From DATIXJ01 sp035518715 (GTDB lineage: Bacteria > Bacteroidota > Ignavibacteria > UBA10030 > SZUA-254), in contig DATIXJ010000027.1 of the NCBI GenBank assembly GCA_035518715.1, positions 62,001-126,000 on the forward strand: a stretch of DNA of 64,000 nt, in the 5' to 3' direction. The notes beneath the pieces are model-generated. The model did not search any database, was not told the DNA's origin, and saw only the letters and a program-made list of their open reading frames with translations. The position numbers and the translations under genes are program-made. Below, piece after piece: positions 18,110 to 26,447 of this stretch. Within the stretch, counting starts at the first letter, position 1, and each line of letters opens with the position of its first letter.

Positions 18110-18700
18110 ATGGCGCCGAGCGATCGTGAATTAATCGATAATGCCCGAAAAGGTGATATGCGCGCGTTTGAACAGCTTGTTTATCGGTATGATAAGAGGG
18201 TGTTCGGCATCGCTGCACGCTTCGTCACGTCTTCTGACGATGCCAAGGATATTTACCAGGAAGTCTTCCTGCGCGTGTACAACGGGCTCCGGCGTTTTGA
18301 GTCGAAGAGCGAGTTCTCAACCTGGCTTTACAGGATTACGATGAACGTCTGTCTCACATATCATTCACAACGGAAGCACCATTCGCAGTGGACCGGTTCG
18401 GGCGGGCTTGGGAACGGTGACAGTGAAGAGGGCTCCGGGAGAATCGAAGCAGTCTCGAATGACCCGTCACCTGAGCAGCACGCTGCCGACAGAGAAGTCG
18501 CATCGCGGGTCGAACAGGCGCTGGAAATTCTTTCGCCGAAACAGAAAATGGTATTCACACTGCGTCATTATCAGGGCTACAAACTGCGGGAAATTGCCTC
18601 CATGATGAAATGTACCGAAGGCACCGTCAAGCGGTATCTCTTTTCCGCAACACAACGGATGCGGGAACAGCTTGCCGATGTGCTCGAGAGTTATGCGTAG
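18110..18700 (+). CDS. ECF RNA polymerase sigma factor (second)
   Basis: 196 residues. Sigma2 is at about 20-90 (FEQLVYRYDKRVFGIAARFV, DAKDIYQEVFLRVYNGLRRF, FSTWLYRITMNVCLTYH). A Gly/Ser/Glu-rich linker of about 40 residues follows (SGGLGNGDSEEGSGRIE), longer than in the first paralogue. Sigma4 is at about 140-190 (ALEILSPKQKMVFTLRHYQGY, CTEGTVKRYLFSATQRMREQL). It heads an operon with its own zinc-finger anti-sigma factor. The two sigma factors are clear paralogues but diverge in the linker and in the sigma4 recognition helix, so their regulons may overlap only partly. Confidence 0.95.
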   Translation: MAPSDRELIDNARKGDMRAFEQLVYRYDKRVFGIAARFVTSSDDAKDIYQEVFLRVYNGLRRFESKSEFSTWLYRITMNVCLTYHSQRKHHSQWTGSGGLGNGDSEEGSGRIEAVSNDPSPEQHAADREVASRVEQALEILSPKQKMVFTLRHYQGYKLREIASMMKCTEGTVKRYLFSATQRMREQLADVLESYA

Positions 18701-18730
18701 GCCGACAGACGGAAAAGAAGGAGCTCGACG

Positions 18731-19672
18731 ATGAATCATAAACGATATAAGAAGCTCATAGTGCTCTCACTGTATGATGAGCTCACGGTTCGCGAGAAAG
18801 AACAGCTCGACCGGCATCTCGCAGCGTGTCATGAATGCCGTAGTGAGATCGCCTCTCTCAAGGGCCTTCATCATGTTCTCGGACAGGTCGCTCCCGCGGT
18901 GGAGCCGGAACAGATGCTGGAAGCCGCCCGCCGCCAGTTTCGGGAGGCACTCCGGAATGACGAGCAGCCCGGGGAATCGTGGCAGGAAAAACTCATTGCA
19001 TTGATCTGGCCGAATGGAAAGCTCGTGCTCGGCGGAGCAATTGCCGCTGCGCTCGGGGTGGCGATCGGATTCATCCTCTTTCATCCGGCGGAGCGGGCTC
19101 TTCCCGTACATCCTGCGGTGATCTCGTCGGCGACGGGAAGTGAAAGTGATATCCGAATTTCCAATGTCCGATTCCTTCAGTCCAATCCGGCTACGGGCGA
19201 CGTGGATTTTGTTTTCGATGCGGTGAAATCGGTGCACCTTCAGGGAAACATCGAGGACATGCAGATCCAGAAGGTGCTGACCCATGCCATGCTGAATGAA
19301 GAGAACCCCGGCGTGCGCTTGAAATCGGTCAGTGCTATGGCGTCGCGTCCCTCCGCCGATGCCCAGGTGAAGAGAGCACTCATTGCCGCGCTGAAGGACG
19401 ACAAGAACGCGGCCGTCCGTCTCGAAGCACTCCGCGGTCTGTCGGCATATCAGTACGACCAGGAAATCCAGTCGACGCTTCTCTTCACGCTGATGCACGA
19501 CCAGAATCCGGGCCTCCGGATTGCCGCCATCAACCAGCTTGATTCCGCGTCCGTCTCAGGACGGACGATCGGTAAAGATGCGCTCAAAGTGTTACGCGAT
19601 AAAATGCAGCATGATGATAACAATTACATCCGCCTGCGTGCAAAGGCGGTCGTTCAGGAGATATCACAATGA
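18731..19672 (+). CDS. anti-sigma factor fused to HEAT repeats
   Basis: 313 residues. It has an N-terminal ZAS zinc finger H29-x3-C33-x2-C36 (HLAACHEC) and a transmembrane helix at about 97-118 (LVLGGAIAAALGVAIGFILF). The periplasmic part from about 180 on is made of HEAT-like repeats (VLTHAMLNEENPGVRLKSVSAM, ALIAALKDDKNAAVRLEALRGL, LLFTLMHDQNPGLRIAAINQL, LRDKMQHDDNNYIRLRAKAVV). In the first operon the same two modules are split between two proteins (16719 carries the HEAT repeats). This supports one signalling scheme in which the HEAT part senses or binds an envelope partner. The stop overlaps the DUF4097 gene (ATGA). Confidence 0.9.
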   Translation: MNHKRYKKLIVLSLYDELTVREKEQLDRHLAACHECRSEIASLKGLHHVLGQVAPAVEPEQMLEAARRQFREALRNDEQPGESWQEKLIALIWPNGKLVLGGAIAAALGVAIGFILFHPAERALPVHPAVISSATGSESDIRISNVRFLQSNPATGDVDFVFDAVKSVHLQGNIEDMQIQKVLTHAMLNEENPGVRLKSVSAMASRPSADAQVKRALIAALKDDKNAAVRLEALRGLSAYQYDQEIQSTLLFTLMHDQNPGLRIAAINQLDSASVSGRTIGKDALKVLRDKMQHDDNNYIRLRAKAVVQEISQ

Positions 19673-20826
19673 CAAAACGTTTTGCTTTCTTGCTTATCGG
19701 ATTACTTTTCACGGCATTCATGGTCGCTTCCTCGCACGACGACGGTGAAGGTACGACGTCAAAGACCTTCGACGTGAGCCCGGGGGGAACTCTCGACATC
19801 TCGGTGGATGGAGGAGATATTCATATTACTCCCGTTGAAAAGAACAGAGTGACGGTCCGCGCAATCGGGATTGATGAAGATGAAGCCGACGATCTGCACA
19901 TGACAACGGAGGGTACGACGGTCCGCATCGAAAAATACTCCGGAGACTGGGACAATAATACGCGGTACGATATTGATGTGCCGTCGAAATTCAATCTCAG
20001 GATGCGGACACGCGACGGAAATATCACCGTCGACGGGACGATCACCGGTGAGGTCTCCTGCCAAACCTCCTCCGGCGATATCCGTCTGTCGGTCGTCAAC
20101 GGAAAGGTGGATGCAACGACCTCGGGGGGGAATATCACGACGCGCGACGTTCAGGGTGATCTGGATGTCCGGACTTCGGGAGGCGATATCATGCTTGGTT
20201 CGATCGGCGGCTCCGCCGACATATCAACCTCCGGCGGCAATATTCGCATGGACAATGTCAAGAAAACGCTCATGGCGAAGACTTCCGGCGGCGATGTTAT
20301 CGTCGGTGATGTGGGAGGCGAAGCGACGATCTCCACGTCCGGCGGGAATATCACTGTGGGGAGAGTTTCCGCAAGCGTCAGGATGTCGACTGCCGGCGGC
20401 GACGTGGAGCTCGAGGGCGCCTCGGGAGATGTTCGTGCCAAGACTGCCGGCGGTAATATGCGTCTCCTTGGGATTACGGGAACAATCGATGCACGCACGG
20501 CCGGCGGCGATATCGATGCAGAGCTGATGCCGTCCGGAAAAGGTGAAAGCCGGATTTCAACCGCCAGCGGACAGATCCGGCTGGATATCCCCGAAAATGC
20601 CAAAGCTACGATTCATGCCGAAATCCGTATCGACGGTTACTGGCGGGAACTCCACGATGAATATCGCGTCCGTTCCGATTTTGCGTCGCAGTCGTACGAC
20701 GTCGACAAGAACGACCGAGAGATCCGTGCCACGTACGTCCTGAACGGCGGCGGGGACGTGATAACACTCGAAACCTCGAACGCGGATATCATAATCTCGA
20801 AAATGGCGAAGCACTCCGAAAAATAG
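19669..20826 (+). CDS. DUF4097 beta-solenoid (putative adhesin-like) protein
   Basis: 385 residues with a signal peptide (MTKRFAFLLIGLLFTAFMVAS). Residues about 100-290 contain at least eight repeats of roughly 20 residues with the signature (T/S)(S/A)GG(N/D)I, for example ATTSGGNITT, VRTSGGDIML and ARTAGGDIDA. These predict a right-handed parallel beta-helix as in DUF4097 proteins. Such proteins commonly sit beside ECF/anti-sigma pairs in FCB bacteria; their function is unknown. Translationally coupled to the anti-sigma gene by a 4-nt overlap, it is the last gene of the second ECF operon. Confidence 0.9.
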   Translation: MTKRFAFLLIGLLFTAFMVASSHDDGEGTTSKTFDVSPGGTLDISVDGGDIHITPVEKNRVTVRAIGIDEDEADDLHMTTEGTTVRIEKYSGDWDNNTRYDIDVPSKFNLRMRTRDGNITVDGTITGEVSCQTSSGDIRLSVVNGKVDATTSGGNITTRDVQGDLDVRTSGGDIMLGSIGGSADISTSGGNIRMDNVKKTLMAKTSGGDVIVGDVGGEATISTSGGNITVGRVSASVRMSTAGGDVELEGASGDVRAKTAGGNMRLLGITGTIDARTAGGDIDAELMPSGKGESRISTASGQIRLDIPENAKATIHAEIRIDGYWRELHDEYRVRSDFASQSYDVDKNDREIRATYVLNGGGDVITLETSNADIIISKMAKHSEK

Positions 20827-20962
20827 CCGGAAGGAAATCACCCCTCCGGTGCTGCCGGGCGGCGCCCCGGGTCCTGCCTTTTGAATTTGACGCCTGATTT
20901 GGGTACATTGATGCAATGCAGTTTCACGAATTCCTTCCGCAATCGATGATAAGGAGATGGCT

Positions 20963-22894
20963 ATGAAGCGCCTCGCGTGTCTGCTCTTCCTCAGTTTTTC
21001 GATTTCGTTTTCCCAGGAGCACTATGTCACCATTACTCCCGCTGCACCCAGAGTCGGTGAGAAAATTACCGTCACCTATAATGCCGCAGCCCAGGATGCA
21101 TCCCTCAAATCTGCCACGGACCTCGAATGTCAGACGCTCGTTGAACGCGGGGATATGGACGTCGTTCTGATCGAGACCCCGATGACAAAAGACGGTTCAA
21201 CATGGCAGGGAAACTTCACGGTGAATGAACCGAATGCCCGATTTCTCGTCTTCCGATTTGCCTCGGGCGATGATATGGACAACAACAACGGCAATAACTG
21301 GGATGCCCTCGTGAGCGGTGCGGACGGGAAGCCCGTCAGGGGATCGAATTATATGCACGGCTGGTTCCTGACAAACGGACGGCTTTTCGGATACACCCAC
21401 TTGCCGGATTTGTCTGCGGCGAGAGAAGCGCTCGTCAAAGAAGAGCAACTCTACCCGGATTCGTGGAAGACCCCTCTTGCCCTCTGGGACATAGAGCTGA
21501 AAGAAAATGATAATGACCAGACCCGCTCCTCGATACATCATCGGCTGGATTCGCTCGCCTCTGCCGACAAGGATGTCGATAAGGCGTATGGTGATCTGAT
21601 TTCATGGTACAACAAACTGGATGATTCTGCTTCGGCGATTGCTCTCGGCAAGCAGGCAATGGAGAAATTTCCGCAGGGTACCACCTCATTTACATTGCGG
21701 TCACAAGCTGCTACCCGGGAGAAAGACCCGGCTGCACGGGCTCAGCTGATTGAAACGCTCCTGAAAGATTTTCCGAACATCGACGATAAGCAGAAAGAAG
21801 CGTGGAAATTCACTCTCTACCGGAGCTATCTGGCCGCGAAGAACTCCGACAAAGCAGCAGAGGCATTGAGCTCGCTCCGCCATCCTCTCGGCGAATATTA
21901 CAATGCACTTGCCTGGCCGCTGATTGAGAAGGGAGAGCAGCTGGAAAAAGCAACCGCATGGGCGAAACAGGGTGTTGAACTTGCACGGAAACCCGATCCC
22001 GCCGCCCGGCCGGGATTCTATACGGACAAAGAATGGAAAGAGGCAACAAACGACGGGCTGGAGATGGTCCTCGACACGTACGGATTCGGGCTTCTTCAAT
22101 CGAACAAAACCGACGACGCTGAAAAGGTCTACCACGAGGTTTACACTCTCTCGAAAGGCGACGATCCTGACATGGATGCGCGATATGTTGAAACACTCGT
22201 GCGCAACAAGCAATTCAGCGACGCCATGAACGTTGGAACGGAATGCATCGAATCCGGAAAGCAGAGCCCGAAACTCCTGGAGCAGATGCAGAATGCATTT
22301 GCCGGCAAAGAGGGATCCGGGAAGGCATTTGCAGATCTTACCACCGACAAGCGAAGAGAGTTTGACGACCTCATGTCGAGCGCCAATGCCGTGAAAAAGG
22401 AGCGTCTCCATACGAAACTCCTGGCCGAACGCACACATAAACCTTCGATCGACTTCACACTGAAGAATCTTGAGGGGACGCCGGTAACGCTGAGCTCACT
22501 GAGAGGCAAGATTGTTGTTGTGGATTTCTGGGCAACCTGGTGCGGGCCATGCAAGGCATCGTTCCCCTACCTTCAGAAAGTGTACGAGAAATATTCCGGC
22601 AATCCACGCGTAGCATTTCTGGCGCTTGATACCTGGGAGCGACAGAAGGACTATCCGAGTACCGTCAGCAACGCAAAGAAATTCATCCAGGACAACAAGT
22701 ACACATTTCCTGTCCTGATCGATGAGAACGCTGTAGATAAATACGGGGTGACCGGTATCCCGACGAAGTTCATTCTGGACCGGAGCGGGAGTATTGCATT
22801 CACAGCGATCGGGTTTGATGGTCCCGGGATGGAAGATGAGCTGACGGAGCAGATTGAAATTTTGCTGAACGAAGCGGGGGGGAGTCCTCAGTAA
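20963..22894 (+). CDS. TlpA/ResA-like thioredoxin with long helical N-terminal region
   Basis: 643 residues from ATG 20963 (AAGGAG ends 6 nt before it; the ATG at 20957 abuts the SD). A signal peptide (MKRLACLLFLSFSISFSQ) is followed by a beta-rich domain (about 20-125) with a metal-free look, TPR-like helices (about 150-460), and a C-terminal AhpC/TlpA domain (about 475-643). The active site is WCGPC, and the family cis-proline motif is present (GIPTKFILD). It is a periplasmic disulfide oxidoreductase, probably a reductant of outer-envelope or cytochrome proteins. The gene follows the DUF4097 gene by 136 nt and may be independent. Confidence 0.87.
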   Translation: MKRLACLLFLSFSISFSQEHYVTITPAAPRVGEKITVTYNAAAQDASLKSATDLECQTLVERGDMDVVLIETPMTKDGSTWQGNFTVNEPNARFLVFRFASGDDMDNNNGNNWDALVSGADGKPVRGSNYMHGWFLTNGRLFGYTHLPDLSAAREALVKEEQLYPDSWKTPLALWDIELKENDNDQTRSSIHHRLDSLASADKDVDKAYGDLISWYNKLDDSASAIALGKQAMEKFPQGTTSFTLRSQAATREKDPAARAQLIETLLKDFPNIDDKQKEAWKFTLYRSYLAAKNSDKAAEALSSLRHPLGEYYNALAWPLIEKGEQLEKATAWAKQGVELARKPDPAARPGFYTDKEWKEATNDGLEMVLDTYGFGLLQSNKTDDAEKVYHEVYTLSKGDDPDMDARYVETLVRNKQFSDAMNVGTECIESGKQSPKLLEQMQNAFAGKEGSGKAFADLTTDKRREFDDLMSSANAVKKERLHTKLLAERTHKPSIDFTLKNLEGTPVTLSSLRGKIVVVDFWATWCGPCKASFPYLQKVYEKYSGNPRVAFLALDTWERQKDYPSTVSNAKKFIQDNKYTFPVLIDENAVDKYGVTGIPTKFILDRSGSIAFTAIGFDGPGMEDELTEQIEILLNEAGGSPQ

Positions 22895-22929
22895 TTTTCA
22901 GGGAGTCCAAAGCCCTGGCAGGAACCGAA

Positions 22930-22960
22930 AGGCGGCCCGTTGACGCGGGCCGCCTGTATC
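22930..22960. terminator. bidirectional terminator hairpin
   Basis: A perfect 10-bp inverted repeat, AGGCGGCCCG-ttgacg-CGGGCCGCCT (22930-22955), lies between the convergent TlpA-like and DUF6600 genes. The plus-strand copy is followed by a moderately T-rich tract (tgtatcatttcatt). It is strong by stem, weak by T-tract. Confidence 0.65.
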
Positions 22961-22966
22961 ATTTCA

Positions 22967-23950
22967 TTACCAGTGATACGGGTCTCGTTTATTTCCTTCG
23001 TCTCTCCCGCGGGTGTTTGGCTGAGGAGGTCGTGAAGGGCGCTGGTGCTGAACTTGCACCGGATGGCGCTGGGGTTGCGTATGCATCGGCGCCCTCATCT
23101 GAGGAGCAGGACGTGGACGGAACGCGGGTGCGGCCGGGCGCTCGTCGCGGCGGAACTGTTGGGGCTGGACGGCTTCGTGCCGGGGAGTCCGTTCAAGCTT
23201 CGGCTGAAATGCTTCGATGTGTAGCTGATCCCGTCCCCGGACGATGCGTTCTCCACCGCCCGTGGTCCGAACTGTAACATCCGTCCGATCGATGCGGGAG
23301 TTGGTTCTCTGCTCGACCATGTGAACGTCGATCCCCCTGTTCATGACTCGATGATTGTCGACGGCGATATCGACAGATCCCCGGGTCTCGCCAAAAATGC
23401 GCTGTGACCGGTCGAGGGGCTGGACATAATCGCCGACGCGGTTGGATGTCATATACCGCGAAGGAACGAAATTCCAGTAATGTGCCGGGCTCATCCAGTG
23501 GTTTCTCACAGTGATTCCGACGCCGACGCTGAATTCTGCATAGGGGCTCAGCGGTGCCCATCCTATATAATCATCGTTGTATCTCCATTCCACCCATGCG
23601 GGTCCCCACGTATCGTCCGGGATCCAGATCCATCCATAATAATCATCATAATACCAGCGGCCGTAGTGACAGGTTGCCCAGCCGAACGGCTCATTCGAAA
23701 TCCAGTACCATCCGTAATCGGTCCATGCCCATCGGCCGTACATATACGGCCTCCAGCCGTGGCTCACGTGAAGCGGTCTCCACACGTATCCGCCGTTGAT
23801 CTGTATCCATTCTCCGTACGGTGCAAGAGAGGAATAGAAAAACCCCACGTTTCCCGATCTGATGGCAAAACTGATGGGTTTTTTGGCTTCGGCAGTCACA
23901 GCAAGCCCGCCGATCATTAAAAGCACCAGAAGAATTTTTTTCATGTCCAA
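22967..23950 (-). CDS. DUF6600-type protein, Tyr/Trp-rich, exported
   Basis: 327 residues. A signal peptide (MKKILLVLLMIGGLAVTAEA) precedes a region of aromatic repeats (about 40-150) such as APYGEWIQINGGYVWRP, YGRWAWTDYGWYWISNEPFGW, HYGRWYYDDYYGWIWIPDD and WGPAWVEWR. These match the DUF6600 (YXWGXW-like) family of Gram-negative exported proteins with no known activity. The C-terminal 100 residues are rich in Arg, Pro and Gln (RPRPAPQMRAPMHTQPQRH) and likely disordered. GAGGAG lies 7 nt before the ATG at 23950. It is monocistronic. Confidence 0.85.
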   Translation of the reverse strand: MDMKKILLVLLMIGGLAVTAEAKKPISFAIRSGNVGFFYSSLAPYGEWIQINGGYVWRPLHVSHGWRPYMYGRWAWTDYGWYWISNEPFGWATCHYGRWYYDDYYGWIWIPDDTWGPAWVEWRYNDDYIGWAPLSPYAEFSVGVGITVRNHWMSPAHYWNFVPSRYMTSNRVGDYVQPLDRSQRIFGETRGSVDIAVDNHRVMNRGIDVHMVEQRTNSRIDRTDVTVRTTGGGERIVRGRDQLHIEAFQPKLERTPRHEAVQPQQFRRDERPAAPAFRPRPAPQMRAPMHTQPQRHPVQVQHQRPSRPPQPNTRGRDEGNKRDPYHW

Positions 23951-24119
23951 ACTCCTCGATTTTCCTGATTCTGTATTCCAGGTCAGACATCTGCAACGGC
24001 TGTGCCATTCAAAAATTCCCTCAATATTTATGCATTTCGGAGTGATTATGAGGAAAATGTCCTCAAATGCGACCAGTATTGTTTCGGATTCAAGACGCTG
24101 AAAGTTGTGATTTGGATGC

Positions 24120-24212
24120 TTGACTTTATCGTTGTCTTGAACTACCTTAATGAGAGCAAACGCCTCCCATAGAAAATTCCGTCACAGATAAATCTCGGGA
24201 CGGATTTTTTTT
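24120..24212 (+). promoter_or_regulatory. short promoter-terminator unit (candidate leader or small RNA)
   Basis: TTGACT (24120-24125), 17 nt, TACCTT (24143-24148) could start a transcript near 24155. A hairpin TCCGTC/GACGGA (24178-24183 and 24199-24204) with eight T residues (24205-24212) follows. This is a rho-independent-type terminator placed 19 nt before the TTG start at 24231. It may attenuate the downstream gene or end a small RNA of about 58 nt. No riboswitch class is recognised. Confidence 0.4.
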
Positions 24213-24230
24213 CAAAACAAAAGGTCATCT

Positions 24231-25961
24231 TTGTCTCAGCGAACAACAATCGTTGGTATTCTATTCCTTTCTCTGATCGTTCTGCAGGTTGGCGGTGCAC
24301 ATCCCAATCTGCGCGGTGACAGTTTTCATGCCTTTATTTCCGATCTCGGGACACAACTTCCCCGCGAATATTCGGGAATCTACACGGTCCCGTCGGAAGA
24401 TGACCTCAAGACCTGGAATGCGATTTTTTCTCTCTTCAGGATGAAGAAATATGACAGCTGCAAAGCTCTCCTGCGGAAGTTCGACTACACGCTCTTTTCA
24501 TTAACGGACAGCAAGTCGGGAAACGTCTATCAGATCATCCGCGAGCAACTGCCCATCCACCGCGGATGGGGTACGTTCGTGTACAATCCGGGATTCTCGA
24601 AACGACTGAACATCGACATTAATCACCCCGTCGATGACGGATACGTTCTTCAATTCGGCGCAGAGTTCTTCCGGAGATCCAATGCCGAGTGGCTGTTGAT
24701 CGGTGGAACAAGCAGGAATGCTCTTGCCGTTCGCGGTGCCGCGGACGCGGGCAAACTCAGACGATCGGTGTATGAGCGGTGGCACGAGTTGACTTCCGAT
24801 CTTACGCACATCTCACTCTCGATTCACGGTTTCGACGAGACGACATATCCTTTTCCGATCCGTATGTCGGACTGCATCGTGAGCAACGGGAAGACCTCCG
24901 ATGAGCAATGGGGGATATCGCAGATCAGTCTCGGGTTCCGGGATACGCTTCGCCGGGCCGGCTATCACTGCGGGCTCGCGATGTACGATTCTGGATACGC
25001 ACGGCTGGCAGGCGGCTGGAATATTCAGGGCGTTTTCTCCAACGACAGTCTCGGGTTCGGCCACTGGCTTTACCTTGAGCTGTCCGGCGCTCTTCGATCA
25101 CAGCCGGTGCTTTATGAGCCGCTGATGACAGCCCTGGATCATGCCCTCGATATCACCGGAAAAAGAATCTCGCAGCAGGTGAACCGGGCATTCGGTCTGG
25201 TTTCGCCCCGCGTCGTGCGTGTCGATTCGCTCCACCGCATGCTCTTTCCGCCGCCGTCGTTCGAAACATATCGCATTATCTCGTTCAATACCACGAACTC
25301 CCGGAACGATACGATCGATGTCCGCCTCGGGGATTGGATGGATTTTATGGGATCCCGTAAATCCATGGCAAGCGTCACGCGGATGGATACCGGGAAAGGT
25401 TCCGTCGATCGCAACGGCATTCCTCTGCCTCAGCGGGATCCGGAATCAGTGTTGGCAAAAATCTCTGATGCGGGAGAAGCCATACTCCCCTCCGTCAGGA
25501 AATTTGCCAGGAGCCAGCATGCAGATTCTCTTGTCGGCGAGGATGAACGGAATGCCGAAGAACCGCTCCAGGTCCACCGAATTCCGTTACAACCCGTTCT
25601 TGCCACCACATTCTCATTCGCATCCTTGGCACCGTCGGCAACCACGTTTCGCTGGAACGGGGAAATCGCATCCGGTTTCAACCCGCGTATTCCCACCTTC
25701 CAGATGAGCCGGTCGGAAGAGGTAAGCGAAGCAGCCGTTTCAAGAAGCTTCCCCAAATTCCTGATTCCTCTTATCAGCTCCTATCACTCCGCGGACGGAA
25801 AGTACGTCGGCATACAGATGACCGAGATTCTCGTGAAAGAAATTGCACGGCTGGTCACGGAACACCGTGAGGCGGGCAAGGATATCGGACTCCTCGCTGA
25901 ACAGGGCGATGAGGGAAACTTCTATCTCCGGATATTCCCCAGCTCGGCAAAATCCCGCTGA
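24231..25961 (+). CDS. secreted protein of unknown function with a conserved hydrolase-like core
   Basis: 576 residues, starting at TTG 24231 with AAAGG upstream. The signal peptide is about residues 1-23 (ILFLSLIVLQVGGAH). A central segment reads NIDINHPVDDGYVLQFGAEFF, then WLLIGGTSRNALAV, then LTHISLSIHGF. This resembles a group of exported FCB proteins in which His/Asp residues and a (A/G)G(T/A).RN motif precede a secreted-hydrolase-like core, but I cannot name the family or a reaction. The remaining C-terminal 250 residues show no recognised domain. It is a single gene downstream of a terminator-like hairpin. Confidence 0.7.
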   Translation: MSQRTTIVGILFLSLIVLQVGGAHPNLRGDSFHAFISDLGTQLPREYSGIYTVPSEDDLKTWNAIFSLFRMKKYDSCKALLRKFDYTLFSLTDSKSGNVYQIIREQLPIHRGWGTFVYNPGFSKRLNIDINHPVDDGYVLQFGAEFFRRSNAEWLLIGGTSRNALAVRGAADAGKLRRSVYERWHELTSDLTHISLSIHGFDETTYPFPIRMSDCIVSNGKTSDEQWGISQISLGFRDTLRRAGYHCGLAMYDSGYARLAGGWNIQGVFSNDSLGFGHWLYLELSGALRSQPVLYEPLMTALDHALDITGKRISQQVNRAFGLVSPRVVRVDSLHRMLFPPPSFETYRIISFNTTNSRNDTIDVRLGDWMDFMGSRKSMASVTRMDTGKGSVDRNGIPLPQRDPESVLAKISDAGEAILPSVRKFARSQHADSLVGEDERNAEEPLQVHRIPLQPVLATTFSFASLAPSATTFRWNGEIASGFNPRIPTFQMSRSEEVSEAAVSRSFPKFLIPLISSYHSADGKYVGIQMTEILVKEIARLVTEHREAGKDIGLLAEQGDEGNFYLRIFPSSAKSR

Positions 25962-26010
25962 TGCGCCTGCGGCCCTGTCCGCGGCGTTTCATTCCCGTCT
26001 CTCCCGCGAA

Positions 26011-26040
26011 TTTTCATTAGTCAACGAGGTTTTGTATATT
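26011..26040 (+). promoter_or_regulatory. promoter of the 88-residue gene
   Basis: TTTTCA (26011-26016), 18-nt spacer, TATATT (26035-26040) then G. Transcription would begin about 18 nt before the ATG at 26066. Confidence 0.5.
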
Positions 26041-26065
26041 GTGCACGTATCAAATGAACTAGAAC

Positions 26066-26332
26066 ATGACAACGAAACCGCCGTCAACTGTCAGAGAGTT
26101 TGCCCCGGAAGCAATTGAGAAGATTGCCTACGGTTGTGTGAGCGAAATCCCTACCCAGGAGCCGAACGACCGCAACCGGCTTGGTTATCACGTCTGGCGC
26201 CTGCTCACCACGAAACAGGGTACGCTCGAACAGACTATTGTGGAGTCCGGCGCCCGCATTTCAATTCCGCGCGAAGAAGCACGCCGAATGATCGCAGAAG
26301 CTCTTGCCAAACACGGCATCACGCTTCCCTGA
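26066..26332 (+). CDS. hypothetical small protein
   Basis: 88 residues (MTTKPPSTVREFAPEAIEKIAYGCV...). It is soluble, with predicted helices and one Cys, and ends in AEALAKHGITLP. No family is recognised. A good -10 element sits upstream, and the next gene is a LexA-like repressor with its own promoter 60 nt downstream. The two are therefore neighbours rather than an operon. Confidence 0.65.
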   Translation: MTTKPPSTVREFAPEAIEKIAYGCVSEIPTQEPNDRNRLGYHVWRLLTTKQGTLEQTIVESGARISIPREEARRMIAEALAKHGITLP

Positions 26333-26369
26333 CCGATCCAACCAAATCGTACAATCTTGTTGAGAAGAT

Positions 26370-26398
26370 TTGACATCCTCGGGGCATTATTGTATATT
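26370..26398 (+). promoter_or_regulatory. consensus sigma-70 promoter of the XRE-S24 repressor
   Basis: TTGACA (26370-26375), 17-nt spacer, TATATT (26393-26398) then G. This is the best sigma-70 match in the window. The predicted start point falls inside the palindromic operator at 26404-26417. Confidence 0.75.
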
Positions 26399-26403
26399 GA
26401 TTG

Positions 26404-26447
26404 CGACAAATTTGTCGTCCTGTGTGAATTTCGGAGACAAATTTGGC
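26404..26447 (+). promoter_or_regulatory. two operator-like sites (GACAAATTTG) of the repressor
   Basis: Bases 26404-26417 form a perfect 14-bp palindrome, CGACAAATTTGTCG, at the expected transcription start. A second copy of its core, GACAAATTTG, lies at 26436-26445 and overlaps the TTG start codon; its right arm is imperfect (GC instead of TC). The pair spaced 32 nt apart, about three helical turns, suggests cooperative binding and autorepression by the encoded repressor. Confidence 0.6.
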
